Source of the DNA: Dermanyssus gallinae
Taxonomy: Eukaryota; Arthropoda; Arachnida; Mesostigmata; Dermanyssidae
Assembly (NCBI GenBank): GCA_003439945.1
Contig: QVRM01000434.1
Location: 65,001 to 129,000 of the forward strand
Length of the DNA stretch: 64,000 nucleotides
Direction: 5' to 3'
The position numbers were made by a program, and so were the translations under genes. The notes beneath the pieces are model-generated. The model had not been told where the DNA came from and made no database searches. It was given only the letters and a program-made list of their open reading frames with translations. Below, piece after piece: positions 23,001 to 35,139 of the stretch. Position 1 is the first letter of the stretch. Every line of letters starts with the position of its first letter.

Positions 23001-23848
23001 CAATTGTATGCCTCTTTAAAGTACAGTTTTCCTATATATAGAGAATTTTAGACCTAACCGGTTTTGGGCGGTTAGGATAAATGACAGTCTAAAGGTCTCG
23101 TGTAATAATGTGGATGCTCAATAAATGCTCAAATATGTGGTTGATTTTTGGGGGCTAAAAAAGACTTCTCTAAGAACCTATTCTGTGTGTTGTTCTAGTA
23201 AAAGACAACTCTCTAGATTGAAACTCGCCAACGTGTCCTTAGGTGACACATAGAGGAAATATGGTTGATTCTAAGAAGGAGTGGCGAGATTCCCATATCC
23301 CGCCAAATTATGCAGCATAATCCTCTTTGAGGTAATGCTTGGGTCATCTGCGGAGCTTCCCGTGTTTTTCATTAGTATCTTCTTGTTCTGCTTGCGTTTT
23401 CGTATCGACCCCTGTTTTATCGCCAGTAACAAAATTATTTACTGACTGGACTTTGGCGATGCCGAAGAGATACTCCGGCGCACAGGTAGTAAAATGTGCG
23501 TGTACGTATGTATAAACCAATAAGTAATTTAATTTAACAATTTCAACAAAATACTCAGTATTCATGGAATTCAATTCACGAGTTAGCTTAGTGCGAGTGA
23601 TTTGTTACACGCCGATCGATATGACAAGTGCCCTGTGGTTAACTTCACGCTTCTCTGCAAAATCTGGGAAGCGTAGCCGCTTGGTTATGTGTATACACTA
23701 GCGGGGCTAATTTTTGCACGGCCAATAATTGGCTCATTCATAATCCAAGGTGAAATCTCAACTACAGAAGTTTCGGAACTATTTTTGGGGGCGGAACGTG
23801 CTTGTGGGATGTTGCACTGAGCTTCAGCAGCATCTGTCGCTCCTTCTA
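23001..23848. other. No gene recognised
   Basis: A minus-strand frame at 23344-23574 contains VTGDKT followed by DTKTQ. It faintly recalls a mariner catalytic block but is too weak to call. Confidence 0.4.
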
Positions 23849-23849
23849 G

Positions 23850-23975
23850 CCTAAGGGGGGGGGGGTGAGCAGAAATTCCAAATAAGTGGGTTTACGAATG
23901 CAACAGTAGTCGCCGCTAGCTGCCAGTGACGCATGTGCTGTATGGCGCATTCTCAAAGCCTCTCCTAGGAAAAAG
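23850..23975 (+). mobile_element. R1-like element, 3'-end fragment
   Basis: About 120 bp resemble the 3' UTR of the 25.5-kb R1-like insert. Both carry a G run, a GGTTTA/GGGTTTA word, and AGTGACGCATGTGC followed by a CCTCC-containing end. Here the fragment ends in CTAGGAAAAAG and then (TA)n. Only the 3' tail is present, as expected from severe 5' truncation. Confidence 0.5.
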
Positions 23976-23979
23976 CATT

Positions 23980-24013
23980 ATATATATACATATATATATA
24001 TATATAAGCATTA

Positions 24014-24093
<80 letters not shown>
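23980..24093. repeat. (TA)n microsatellite, bipartite
   Basis: A short and a roughly 75-bp TA run separated by AGCATTAAATAT. Confidence 0.96.
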
Positions 24094-24094
<1 letters not shown>

Positions 24095-24095
<1 letters not shown>

Positions 24096-24832
24096 CTCTG
24101 CAAGCCACTAAAGCGAGGTGGAGTTGCGGCGTTGTCTGAGTGCCCATCAAGTTCGAGAAGTTCCGCTCCCACATTGCATTGACCCGAGGATCAAGACCTG
24201 GACTGTTGCGGCTTGTTGCACATTTGTTGTGTACTCATACCAGCCCTTCCGTCTTGCTAGCGATATTGCCGAGTGTTTGCTCCGGCTAAAACCACAATTC
24301 GTTGGTCTTGAGACACCACCAAAGTTCGGTTCGGTATAATCTGCAGGACCTATTCTAGTTTGAAGATCAAAGACGTTCAAGGTTTTTGTCAACCGCCGTT
24401 TCCTACTGCGTGTTTGGGTTGCTGTTGCTTCTTCCGTGCCCCGATACCTAGTAAAGGTACGAGAAAGTCGGTCGCCGTTGCTGAGAGCTCCTCCCTGGTT
24501 AGTGAAGGAGCCGATGATGCGGCTGCGGGGATTGCGGTTTGTGGCTTGTGGATGAAGTTGTCACGACAGGAGCAAAATTAGTGGCTATCGTGTCATTTAT
24601 GCTTCGTTTATACAGAGCACTTTCCACTAACACCAAAATATCCGTAACAATTTCTCTAAACAAAAAAAAGTAGCCGTGGCAGTCGTCGAAACAGTGCTAG
24701 CGCAGTGTTTGAGGTTTGTAATTGTAGGGTTGGCATAGCAATAGCGACTATTAATAGTGGCTGGCAGTTCAAATCGTTATGGGCGGCGGATTGTTGCTGC
24801 TGTTGTTGCTGTCGCTGTTGCTACTGCTATCG

Positions 24833-24863
<31 letters not shown>

Positions 24864-25135
24864 CGTTAATGCTGCTGTTGTTGTCATCTGTACAAGCGTA
24901 GACACCAGAGCTTGTGTCTCTGTTGGTGTGCTTAATCACAGTAGCAATCTTTCTCTGTTCTGCGGGTGGCAGTAATCATCGAGACACCCGTAACGCAAAA
25001 AGCACAGCTGAGAACGAACAACTTATTCCGCCGACTCATTCAGTGTCTTGTCTTGCTGCACTGTCGCTGTTAGTGAGGCAGCCGGACTAGACACGGGAGC
25101 AGTTTGGTAGTAGGTAGCGGTGTGCTACTATCATC
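24095..25135. other. No gene recognised apart from a GTT block
   Basis: Overlapping frames at 24118-24392 on both strands have no domain signature. An imperfect (GTT)n block lies at about 24793-24890. Confidence 0.45.
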
Positions 25136-25200
25136 TCCTTAAAACAACCTCCTACTACCCTTAAAACAACCTCCTACTCCGCTTAAAACAACCTCCTAAA
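25136..25200. repeat. About 21-bp minisatellite
   Basis: Three tandem copies built on CTTAAAACAACCTCCTA. Confidence 0.88.
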
Positions 25201-25520
25201 AAATGTGTTTAATTCTATTGTGCTAATAAGACAAGCATAGCCATTAGCGCTAGTGGCGTATTCGTTTGAGTGTCTGCTACCTCTCGGTTGGTGGCCTTGA
25301 CTATCTAAACTACCCTGTTGATACAGTGTTGGGGTTACCCTACCTACGCGTACCTACAGTAACAGCAACACACCATTTCGTTGACTTGCTGTCGGGCAGA
25401 CTGGCTGGTTAACCGGCCTAGGTGCGGCGTTTAAGTTGTGGGGCAAGGGGGGTACAAACTAAATTGACGCCGAATTTTTTTTACGTCAGTCTCAAATACA
25501 AACTAGATTTACGCTGACCG

Positions 25521-25998
25521 TAGAGCACACTGTTCTGCGGTGTGATGCACTCAGGGAGACGCGGGAAGCAGGACCAGCCGCTGTGAGAGGCCGGCCCATC
25601 ATCAGGGAGTCGGTCGCCCATATGCGCTCATATACGATCGCCGCTTTAACACTCAAGACAGCCAAGAAAACGGCCAGGCGGGGCGGGAAAGACTTGAGCG
25701 GATGTCTCGGGGAAGTGGTCGAGACGAGGAGCCGAGGGAGGGAGGGAGGAGGAGGAGAGGGAAGCAGCCGGGCCCTCGGCATGGTCTCGACGCACCCTCA
25801 CAGGGCGGTTTACAAAATGGCAGTAACTCCGTATCCAACCGCAGGTAAACATGCGGGATGATAGAGAGAAATAGAGCTGGGGGGAAGGAGAAACACATAG
25901 GTTTAGTAAGTATGTGAGTCCCACACTAGTCACACGGGCTGCTAGTGACGCATGTGCATCATGCATTCCCGAAACCTCCCAGATAAAAAAAAAAAAAC
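25521..25998 (+). mobile_element. R1-like LINE, 5'-truncated 478-bp insertion
   Basis: The insert starts inside the coding region: VEHTVLRC is the end of the C-terminal CCHC motif typical of R1-clade proteins. The open frame then continues to the 3' UTR, with the poly(A) tract (13 A) at about 25985-25997. ATTTACGCTGACCG (25507-25520) on the left and ATTTACGCCGACCG (25999-26012) on the right form a 14-bp target-site duplication with one mismatch. The flanks plus tail define the insert better than the coding content does. Confidence 0.72.
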
Positions 25999-26014
25999 AT
26001 TTACGCCGACCGGT

Positions 26015-26492
26015 TGCCGCTCAACCAGCTGCCCCAAAGGGACGCCGGTATACAATTGCTTCGGATTCCTTTCATCATTGTTCAAGCTTTTTACTTGTCG
26101 TCTCGTTGGTTTATATAGCGTGATTAGAAGTGCTCTAGTCCGCGTTATCGTGAGTCGTTTTCAATTCAAAATTCGTTCCACCAGTTGACGTATAATCACT
26201 GGACAAATACTCAGACATGCAACACAATGCTACCTGCCAAGTACCTGCCATTTCAGTGGGCTATCAAAACGGCTGTAAATGTTGTTTTAATTGTACCGTT
26301 TATGTGTAGCTAATAATAATAATATATTATGGCAAGACAGGAACGATCATCGCACTTAAGTGAAACAAAGTTCGACAGTTAATTTGAACAAACAAAACCT
26401 AAGGCTGTTCATTAAAAAATCGTCGAAGAACTATATATGCAAGCATCTACTTTGGAATCTAGTTTTAGTGATTATTTCATGAATTTAGTCCC

Positions 26493-26547
<55 letters not shown>

Positions 26548-26585
26548 GCTGCCGCTCTAAGCGCTCCTCTGATATAAAAGAAATA
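26015..26585. other. AT-rich DNA with (TA)n at 26500-26541
   Basis: No gene. One TA array ending in TACATATG. Confidence 0.6.
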
Positions 26586-26588
26586 CAT

Positions 26589-26657
26589 GTGTAATTAGGT
26601 ATATATACAAGCAAATAATACATCATATTATTTGCTTGTATATATACCTAATTACAC
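26589..26657. repeat. Perfect 31-bp inverted repeat, 7-bp loop
   Basis: 26589-26619 and 26627-26657 are exact reverse complements (arm begins GTGTAATTAGGTATATATAC), separated by ACATCAT. It can form a perfect hairpin or cruciform. Confidence 0.97.
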
Positions 26658-26898
26658 TGCCTGCCTCTCTAATATATACTTTATTAACAGCTGAAAACAA
26701 CATATTTTATAACAGTAGTAGAACTTTGTCGTGCCAACTCGGTCATTGAACCAACTGCGGACATACATACGATGCAAGAATCGCCCTCAGTCATTCCCAT
26801 ATTGTTTGATGCGTCTATTAGTTTGTACTTAACTGGTAAAATAATAGTAAATATATTGGTTATATATATAATAACACAAATTACAAGTACGCCTATAA

Positions 26899-26904
<6 letters not shown>

Positions 26905-26939
<35 letters not shown>
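26905..26939. repeat. (TA)n microsatellite
   Basis: About 17 TA units. Confidence 0.95.
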
Positions 26940-26941
<2 letters not shown>

Positions 26942-27424
26942 CAAATCACTCTGAGAGAGTGCGCTTTGCGGCACTCCGGAAAAGCACACCAAGCCAGCGT
27001 AAAGTAAACCAATGGCAGTTATAGCTCTCAGCACAATTCCCCCCTCTGAAGCACTCAGCTATCGCAAATCATTCGATATGACACCCAGATAGTTAATATG
27101 CAATCCTTACAGAAGATGCTTTTGTATTGCTTCGATCTGTACTGCGGAACGCAACCAAAACTCCCCCAATACATTGTCATTACATTCCTACACAATAGTA
27201 AAACTAATCAGCAGCAGCAGCAACATATATAATTACTCTATATAATTTAACTATCGTAAGCGGCATCCTAATACGACGTCATAACTGCGTAATACGACCG
27301 CCAGGCTGAGGGCAAAATCGCTGAGATGACGTGAACAGTTTGACTTTTTGCCGCGCTAACAGCTTCCTCCTAATAGGTGTATATTTTCCTGATTCTAGAC
27401 GTTTTTTTATGCAAGTACACGTAC

Positions 27425-27576
27425 CTTGTAAAGATGTGCGCGGCATAATTATTGCTGCTAGCACAACTGATAATCGTTTTCAGCGAGAAGCCCGCTTTCC
27501 TCTGGCATCCGACGCAATACGGATCGACCTCCAGTTCACGGGCGAGTTTCAGGTCCATGTCTAGGACCTCAACGAT
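27425..27576 (-). CDS. PDZ-gene exon c: linker and start of second PDZ domain
   Basis: A 152-nt exon with a strong minus-strand acceptor (CTTCCTCCTTCTCCTTGCAG) and donor CAAG|GTACGTG. Phase 0 at the start gives IVEVLDMDLKLARELEVD, an acidic, probably helical linker. VDPYCVGCQRKAG then GFSLKTI follow, where GFSL is the carboxylate-binding-loop position of a PDZ domain. The exon closes with AAHIFT and two bases (AG) of a split codon completed by exon d. The CxxC in PYCVGC is unexplained and could be structural. The pyrimidine tract is the best splice signal in the window. In the other frames this interval is broken or featureless. Confidence 0.74.
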
Positions 27577-27579
27577 CTG

Positions 27580-29542
27580 CAAGGAGAAGGAGGAAGAGGC
27601 ACAACAGAATGCCGCACGCAGAACATACGAGACGCACATGTAGCAACACCATTGGTAGATGGTAAATCCTGAGACTAAAAAGCCACTAAATATATGAACG
27701 CCACAATCAAAAGCATATGGTTCGCCTAAATGCAGTGTGGACTTGTTCGTGTGACAGTGAGATTGTTGATCTGTTTTTTTTTTTAGCGACCGAAGGTCAT
27801 TGTTATGCTTAAGTCGTCGTTCTTCGATCACCGTGTTATTAGCGCCATTTGTGATTGATTTTCTTCGACAAAGCTGTACTATCGATTGCGACAATGCAAA
27901 CTTTCATGCAACTTCGCCAAACAGTGAAAAGCGAAACGCCCAGGCTTTCTTCTAAAGCAAGTGATCCTTCATCGTGATAATGCGGCGCAACTACAAGCTT
28001 CGCTCCCGTGTAACCGATCAGCGGGCACATTTACCTATAGCGGGCCGAATAGCACAACTGTAGAATAAATATTCCTCCATCATTACATGATTACACACAC
28101 ACACACACAAAAATGCCAAGGAATGGGGCAAATAGAATATGATCTATGTGATCACTTTGATCACATACATCATGTTTGTTAGATCGCATAGATCATATAC
28201 CCATATAGTCATCAATTTTGTAGTATGATATATTGTATATGCCGTTACCGACTTATATCATCAAGATAAAAGCATAGCCATGTGTGCTAAGAAAGGCGCC
28301 TATAGTAACTACCACAAAATGACCACAAATTCGTCGTAAAGCGGATCGGAGGCAGTAGATAGGACTAGGAAAAATCCTTCTTTAGCTGAGTTTGACTGAG
28401 TTTTGGCTTAACAGCTAATTGGCAACTAATTACTGTAGCTGCTACTAGGCAGTCTTAAGGGACGGTCATGCCCGTGTGTGTGTGTGTGTGTGTGCCATTC
28501 AAATATGACATATTACACATTTGTCCCCGATGAATACCCAAGAAGCCGATAGGTCTCAGTGCTCCGGCTAGCCCTCGACAAGGGCCAAATCAGCGATTGG
28601 CTTCTGAACTCACAATTCCCGCCAGTGCGATTCTCAACAAGTGCCGATGATTCAAGCGCGCCTGCGTGGTGTTTTACATAACGTCGAAGTTAACGACCTT
28701 CGGTGCCGCGTTCCTGAAGGCAAGCACGTTGCTCGTCGAACTGGATAACCGCTCCTATCTGGGCGAGTTTGGGGCAGCCCGAGCTAATGCCCCTATTTGC
28801 CGTTGCTCTGTGTTGCATAACATTCTGTGAAACTTTCTTCCCAGCGCGTTAGCTTGTTCTGGAATTTCGTTCTGGCTTCTCGCAGAAACGCAAAGATACC
28901 CTACTGGCTACTGCTAGAACTACTAGTCCACACACAGCCCATAACCATGGAATAGAACTTTCCGGCTGCCGCTGAAACTAACATTCTAACAAACTATTGA
29001 TTACGACGTCTCGATGCATGATGTTAGTATGTTCACTAGCAAAAGAGTTTCATTGGTACATGCCAAAAAGACATGATCCTATGATTGCAATGCTCTTTCT
29101 TCTGCCAATACCGATAAAATGTGGCTATCACGGATCTGTGAACGCTTTTTGTATTCTGCGGGTACGCTCTGAAACGAGCAACCATGACATAATCGCCTAA
29201 CTTTACAAATATAGCAAAATTGCCTACTATTGTGCTGATGCATTTGAGTGATATTGTATCACTCTGATCATAACATTCTGCTTTATAGCGATCACATTCT
29301 TAGTAACGGTAGCTACATAGAAATGCAAAACTAACAAAATACTGTCGTTCGCAAATCATGATATCTGTAATAATGTATATATATATATATTTTTTTTTTT
29401 GAGGTAACTGGTAAAATATTATTATTATGCACACCGGGCGTCATTGTGAAAACCACGGTAGTGTGGGACTAAAATCCAGTCGTCCTCTTTCACCTTGTCG
29501 GGGGGTGGCCGCAGTACTGTTTTCTCGAGATTACTTCATCTG

Positions 29543-29584
<42 letters not shown>

Positions 29585-29980
29585 ATAGAAGATAATAATA
29601 ATATCTGTGGCACACTCATTCTATTTGCACGTCTTACCAAACAACTTCTGTAAATAAGGGCTAATGCGGAATTTACGTCAGTCACGCTAGCTTGAACTAA
29701 TAACACCATGCTTGGATTAAAACCAGCACCACATCGGCTTCGATTTATGACCCGTCAAACAACAATATCGTTCTCCTGCGACGCGCCGTGCCCCATATTA
29801 GTGTAGTGCTAAATAAAATAAAAATCATTACTAGTATTAAGATGCAATATTACTTATTGCAAGCACAATAACGTCTTTGTGCTAATTTCTATAGAGGTCT
29901 AATTCTAGTCGTTTGTTCGTGTGTTTAGAAGGGCGGAAACGTTTTACCTAGCAACCTTGGCCCAATTTGCAAATCATTTT
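27580..29980. other. Intronic DNA, no gene recognised
   Basis: Contains (CA)n at about 28085-28105, (GT)n at about 28474-28493, nested palindromes of GATC words at 28137-28198, and (TA)n at about 29374-29392 and 29545-29583. An open stretch at 28660-28835 and a minus-strand frame at 27839-28030 lack recognisable domains. Confidence 0.45.
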
Positions 29981-29984
29981 AGAA

Positions 29985-30209
29985 AGATTCAAAGGGCCGG
30001 ACAGGTTGAGAAGATCTAGGGTTTGCCCAACAGACGCTGTGGCAGCATAATGGTTGGCCCTCAGCGGTATGGCTTATCATATATTCTCAATGAGCGTCGC
30101 AGTTCAAAGAAAAGTCAATTATCCCCAAGAGGAATCGAACCGGCGACACCCCTGTACACGCCAACCATTACTAGGGCACGAGCTCCTTAGACCAAGCCGC
30201 TATTTAATA
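29985..30209 (-). mobile_element. tRNA-derived SINE-2 (copy 2)
   Basis: Best-preserved SINE-2 head. On the minus strand the A-box-like TGGTCTAAGG (plus 30185-30194) and B-box GGTTCGATTCC (plus 30131-30141) are correctly spaced. The TGGTCTAAGG word is typical of leucine tRNAs, so the head may derive from one. The body continues to about 29985 and lacks the distal 3' part present in copy 1. Confidence 0.75.
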
Positions 30210-30214
30210 GTAAC

Positions 30215-30588
30215 AAATATGTTACAAAGTACGGGCTAGGCCATATTCTGTAAGCAAATCAGTACTGTATGCAAGCCTACTAGTTTAATTAACTTGGAAA
30301 ACGGAATAAAAGAGAAGAGCAAGTTCCAGTCTACTAATAAGCCTTGCGTGCGCCAATTACTTTGCACTGAAGGCAGTCTCCCCGTTGTTGTTTTTTTCTT
30401 CAATGAATTCAAAGCAAGGCAGCTTAGTTGCTAAACCTTAACCTAGCTGCGATAAATGGTGTTTTCTGCCTGCTGGCAGGAGTGTACGTCTTACACGTAC
30501 GTCCAAAGTGTTCATGCGAAATATAAATGTCGTAACATTATGGGAATACACACATGCGCACACAATTCCCGCAGTACCAGCTCATTAA

Positions 30589-30627
<39 letters not shown>

Positions 30628-30798
30628 AATTTATAGAAAATTGTTTGAGCAACCTTCAAGGTAAACTAATTATTTAAAGATCAACCATGTTTTATACCAA
30701 TAAAAAAGCATTCTTGATCAAATTAGATTCCATCTATTTCGGTTTCTGTTTTGTACATAATATACCATTATCAGGTATAACACTAATTTTTAAGATTA

Positions 30799-30862
<64 letters not shown>

Positions 30863-31415
30863 CCGATTTTGTGAAGGTATTTAAGTATAAAAATCCTGAA
30901 AAAAACATATTTGGTAAATTCGTTCTCACTCCAAAAAATATATTTTCGCCCCGTTAAAAAACTCTTGTTATACATATTAATAGTATGTTATGTACAAAAC
31001 ATAAATAAAAATAAGTGCAATCTAATTTGATCAAGTATACACTTTTTTATTGTTATAGAACATGGCTGTTTTTAAGTAATTAGTTTATTCTGGGAATTAC
31101 TCAAACAATTTCCCATGAACTCTTTCATTGGCTTAAAATAATTTTATTATGAATGATGCTGAATAGGACTCACAAATATGGAAGAATGGTTTTGATACTA
31201 CATGAATTTAAAAGATAATAAATATCAACATAAACAGATTTTAATTATACGTAATATTAAGATTGCAATTAACTATGAACAAAATCGCGCTACAATTCGG
31301 CAACATATAGCACAGATAATATCATCCGCAACAGGCCGTGTTATTGATCATTATCTATTATTTTATATAGCATATCATACACGCCCGCTAGGCACGTTGG
31401 CTTAACTAATCCTTT

Positions 31416-31509
<94 letters not shown>

Positions 31510-31940
31510 ATCATACAAAAACTAAATCATGAACATATATAATACTCTTAGCTGTATTATTTAAAGCAATTTTGCTTTTGCTTAGAGCACGAATTTCTTG
31601 CCCGGACTGCCATATTTTGTGGAGTCAAGATTCAATATGATCCGAATCTTTTTATAATCATTAAGATCTACCCGTCTCATTTTTTTTAAATCATAGGTGA
31701 CACAAGCGAGTGTTCAGAGCGCCATGCCTCCGCAGAACAAAAAAAAACTAGATGTATTTATTATATAACTCTTTATGTTAGCACTTTGGCGTGAACAATT
31801 GTCTCCGCGTTACCGTGTAGTTAGTTACGCGTTCTCTTACCCATATAGACCAACTAGTTGTATCATTTGCGAGTGAGTGCAGGTGAAATCAGATAACAAG
31901 TTAGTTACTATCGATAATGACCACCGCCTATCGGTAGCGT
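30215..31940. other. AT-rich DNA with long (TA)n arrays, no gene
   Basis: TA arrays at about 30590-30624, 30801-30860 and 31421-31505. The remainder is AT-rich and featureless. Confidence 0.6.
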
Positions 31941-31944
31941 GCTA

Positions 31945-32001
31945 TCATAGACAATGACGCTCTTTGGCGATGTCCAAAGAGCTTGTCCATTGTCTATGAT
32001 C
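31945..32001. repeat. Imperfect hairpin, about 25-bp arms
   Basis: ATCATAGACAATG..GCTCTTTGG is mirrored by CCAAAGAGC..CATTGTCTATGAT around a short CGATGT loop. The arms have a small asymmetric bulge. Confidence 0.85.
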
Positions 32002-32850
32002 GCGTGCCGACAACTGCCAAAACTTGCCATTTTGGCCACTCACGGTCGAGAAATCTCATCACTGTTTGGTCAACCGACAGCGCCGTTTGGAAACGTTGTC
32101 GAGAAACATCAGGGGGCTCGTTCCCCTGAGGGCTGCGTACGACCGCTCATCGACGCGAGATCGCCCTTCATCGCCCTATTGGCCATCGCCAATTGGACGA
32201 AGCCAGCAAAGTCGTGAAAGCCAGCCACTCCAGCTTCCGCTATTGATGTCATGTCGGCAAAGGCACGAGGGAAACGAACATCATGAGCGATGCACGATAA
32301 GCGATCGAAGTCGCCGATGATGACGCTGGAGCGCCAGCGCTGAATGCGCCGAATACCCCCCAGCCACCACACCTCCCAAAAAATTGGGCAACAACAAGGT
32401 AGAGGAAATAGAAAAACATGCCAACATGCCTCCATCACGTGCTAATCATATATAACGGCCACACGCAGCAGCAGATGTTCACAAACTCGGCAGTCGACAA
32501 CGCCGATCTTTCTCGCCACGGAGATGCGGAGCGACGGCAGCGTTGAAAAATTGAGTCATCGGTCAACGGCGAAGACGGCGAAGAGCGTCGTATCGACCAG
32601 ATGAGAATAGAAAACGAAGAGGAAAAGTCACGAAGCAAACAAAGCACATGTTGGAACACGGCGAGGCAAGACGTGACCAGACTCAAGATCAAATCATAAC
32701 AGCAGAACGAACGTAACAAAAACGACACGACAGAATCCATTGTTGAAACAGGTGAAGCCACGACCTAACCACTAACCAGTAACTGGCCGTTACTCACGAT
32801 TCCCGTGATTGACTCATCCTCGGACTCTCGCTCTCTCTCTCTCCCTCTCT
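32002..32850. other. CpG-containing unique DNA, no gene recognised
   Basis: Several overlapping frames of about 100 codons run on both strands (32024-32320 plus; 32109-32438 and 32435-32761 minus). None shows a domain. Confidence 0.4.
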
Positions 32851-32856
32851 GTGTAT

Positions 32857-32896
32857 GTATATATATATATATATATTAGTGTGTGTGTGTACTCTG

Positions 32897-32957
<61 letters not shown>

Positions 32958-32979
32958 TGTGTGTGTGTACTCTGTAAAC
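32857..32979. repeat. Duplicated (TA)n-TTAG-(TG)n-TACTCTGTAA unit
   Basis: The sequence TATTAGTGTGTGTGTGTACT followed by CTGTAA occurs twice (about 32875-32899 and 32953-32979), each time preceded by a TA run. This looks like a roughly 78-bp tandem duplication. Confidence 0.88.
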
Positions 32980-33574
32980 GTTGGCAAGCTACCTTAACGT
33001 AGCTCCCGCATGCGTTAATACGCCAGATGTCCGGTGTCCAACGAGAACCAGTTTCAAGTAGAATGTATAAACAACTACCATGCGTCGACCAAGAAATTAT
33101 GTTTCCGAAATTTCACCAGAGATCATCTGTTGTGCGCGCTATTCGTGCCGGAATTCGTACCCGAATGAGACTAACAAGTTCTTTAATTCTTAACTAAGGC
33201 AGCGACAACTTGCCGGATTGCGGCTAAGTGCGCGGCTGCAGAAGAAGCGTAGCCTGGAGCATTCAGATCGATCTTTCTCTCTCTAACAAAGCAGGGCGGA
33301 GTATTTGCAATCGAGTGCGCTGTCCGAAAACTCCTACGAGAAAGGCAGTGCAAAAAATCATTTCGGACGATTCTCGAACTTCTGCCCGCGCTTCAAATTT
33401 AGACAGCCAACACCAGAGCGAGCAGACTTGCTTAATACCGGGCACTCCTAGGTTGTGTACTCACGTACAGGATAGCAGGCCATGTTGGATACCTCTCTGG
33501 CGACAAGATATTAATTGTTAGAGTAATCAACTGGCAAAATCATCACCATTGGCTTGCTTTGACATAATGTCATG

Positions 33575-33800
33575 ATGTCCTCGTTGTGGATGAGAGCAAA
33601 TGTCCAGTTTGTGTGCATGTTTTGAGTGTGGCGTCTCATGAAGGAGACGTGGTGGCACCATACTTTTTGGAAAAAAGGCCAAACTTGACACAACGTTAAA
33701 GTTGTTTGCACACGTTCGGTAAACTGTGCCTGAATCGTGCATACATTCTGTGTCTAATGGTTTACAATATGTATTTCAGCAGAACGGTATAGCAAGAATC
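33575..33800 (+). pseudogene. Tc1/mariner-superfamily transposase relic
   Basis: One frame gives VLSVASHEGDVVAPYF, close to the block preceding the second catalytic Asp in Tc1-like transposases (pattern VxGVVSxEGxVMPPxF). About 100 bp downstream, in another frame, YVFQQNGIA resembles the YVFQQD(S/G)AP block containing the second Asp (here Asn). Stops and shifts lie between them. No inverted repeats were found. Strongly decayed. Confidence 0.5.
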
Positions 33801-33829
33801 TAGCAAAGCTCGGCTTATTAGCACGCGAA

Positions 33830-35135
33830 CTCGCTCACTACACCCGGATTCAGCGGGACTGCAAATCTTGACAGGCGAATTTTTCAAGATGATTCAAGTT
33901 CCGAACTGAACACGTCCCAATCGGCACGTCTAACATGTTTCATTCAATCGTTTGTTTTTCATTTGGATACAGCATTTGAATCAAGTGATGTCAGTTATTT
34001 CCGAAGCCGTCAGCTGCTGCACCCTGCGTGTATATATATATATATATAAATGCTTAACCATGGTTTGGCATAATTGTGGTGGTAAAAGAACGGGACCACC
34101 ATTCTCCAATACCGCTCGCCATTGTGTGTGCATTGTCTGCAGCGTCTTCGAGGAAAATGGTTTCAGACTACCTTCGTCTTAGATATCGCAAAACCACTTC
34201 ACAGCGGTTGTGCGAATGTCGATCTTTAAAATAAAATAGAACTAGTAAAGTGTACTTTCTTCGAACGCTCGCACATCGGTCGATAATACGGAATTGAAGA
34301 TAAATTCATAAAGTTAGAGAAACATATGTTAAGGGGATGCTTGCCACCCCATATATCAACAATGCTGCAGCTGTGCTAAGAAAACACTATCACAGAATCT
34401 CCTATAAAAATCTGTTCATAAAAGCAATAAAAAATGGTAGACTCTAGCGACACTCCAGCACACGTTTGTGGGCATCGATGTATCTCAGCTAAACAGTCAC
34501 ACAATAGCTGCGCAGAAAAATATATGTCATTACTCAAAACTGCAATACATGCACGACAGTGTGGGTCTTTGACCTTCACGACAGGCCGGGCTCTCTCATA
34601 CAGTTCGTATGCAGCAAATGTATATACGAAAGTATATACAAACTTACTGCAGCGTGGTGATTCTATCGGTTTTGTAATAAATACATTTATATGACGACTG
34701 ATCGAGCACAGACGGGTCGGCCTTTCGGTGGTGGACATAGATTTCGACAACAAATTTCGATCGTAGATTGTAATATATACATTTGATAGTCGACAAGATC
34801 GCGCGTATAGTGAGCGCATCGAAGGGATTCGCGCTTAACTAGACGTGGCTACGCATCACGTCCCGATGCATGGGTGCCGCAAAGACGGATCGAAAACGAC
34901 ATAATGAATTGCTTGGGCACTGCGTTTTTCTCTCTGAAAAACAACGAGCAGCCTTTTGCAAAAAGCTCGATTACAGATCATGACCCAATCCAGATCGTCT
35001 AGAAGAACCTAACTCGCGTAAGGCCATGATCCAAGCAAGAAGCCCCGGATACAACACCGTTCTGAAAGCAGACCACCCTTACGCTAAGAAAGCCTATGTG
35101 TGTCTGGTAGAGTTGTAGAAGCGTCGTGCAATTTT
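33830..35135. other. No gene recognised
   Basis: A 147-codon minus-strand frame at 34376-34819 is Cys-containing but matches nothing I know. A small (TA)n lies at about 34029-34047. Confidence 0.4.
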
Positions 35136-35139
35136 TGTG

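Noticed and set aside
23344..23574. VTGDKT...DTKTQ as a mariner relic
   Set aside because: Only a few residues fit and spacing is wrong; could be chance.
28660..28835. Open forward stretch (VELDNRSYLGEF...) as an exon
   Set aside because: No acceptor or donor of quality and no domain; the reverse strand is also open.
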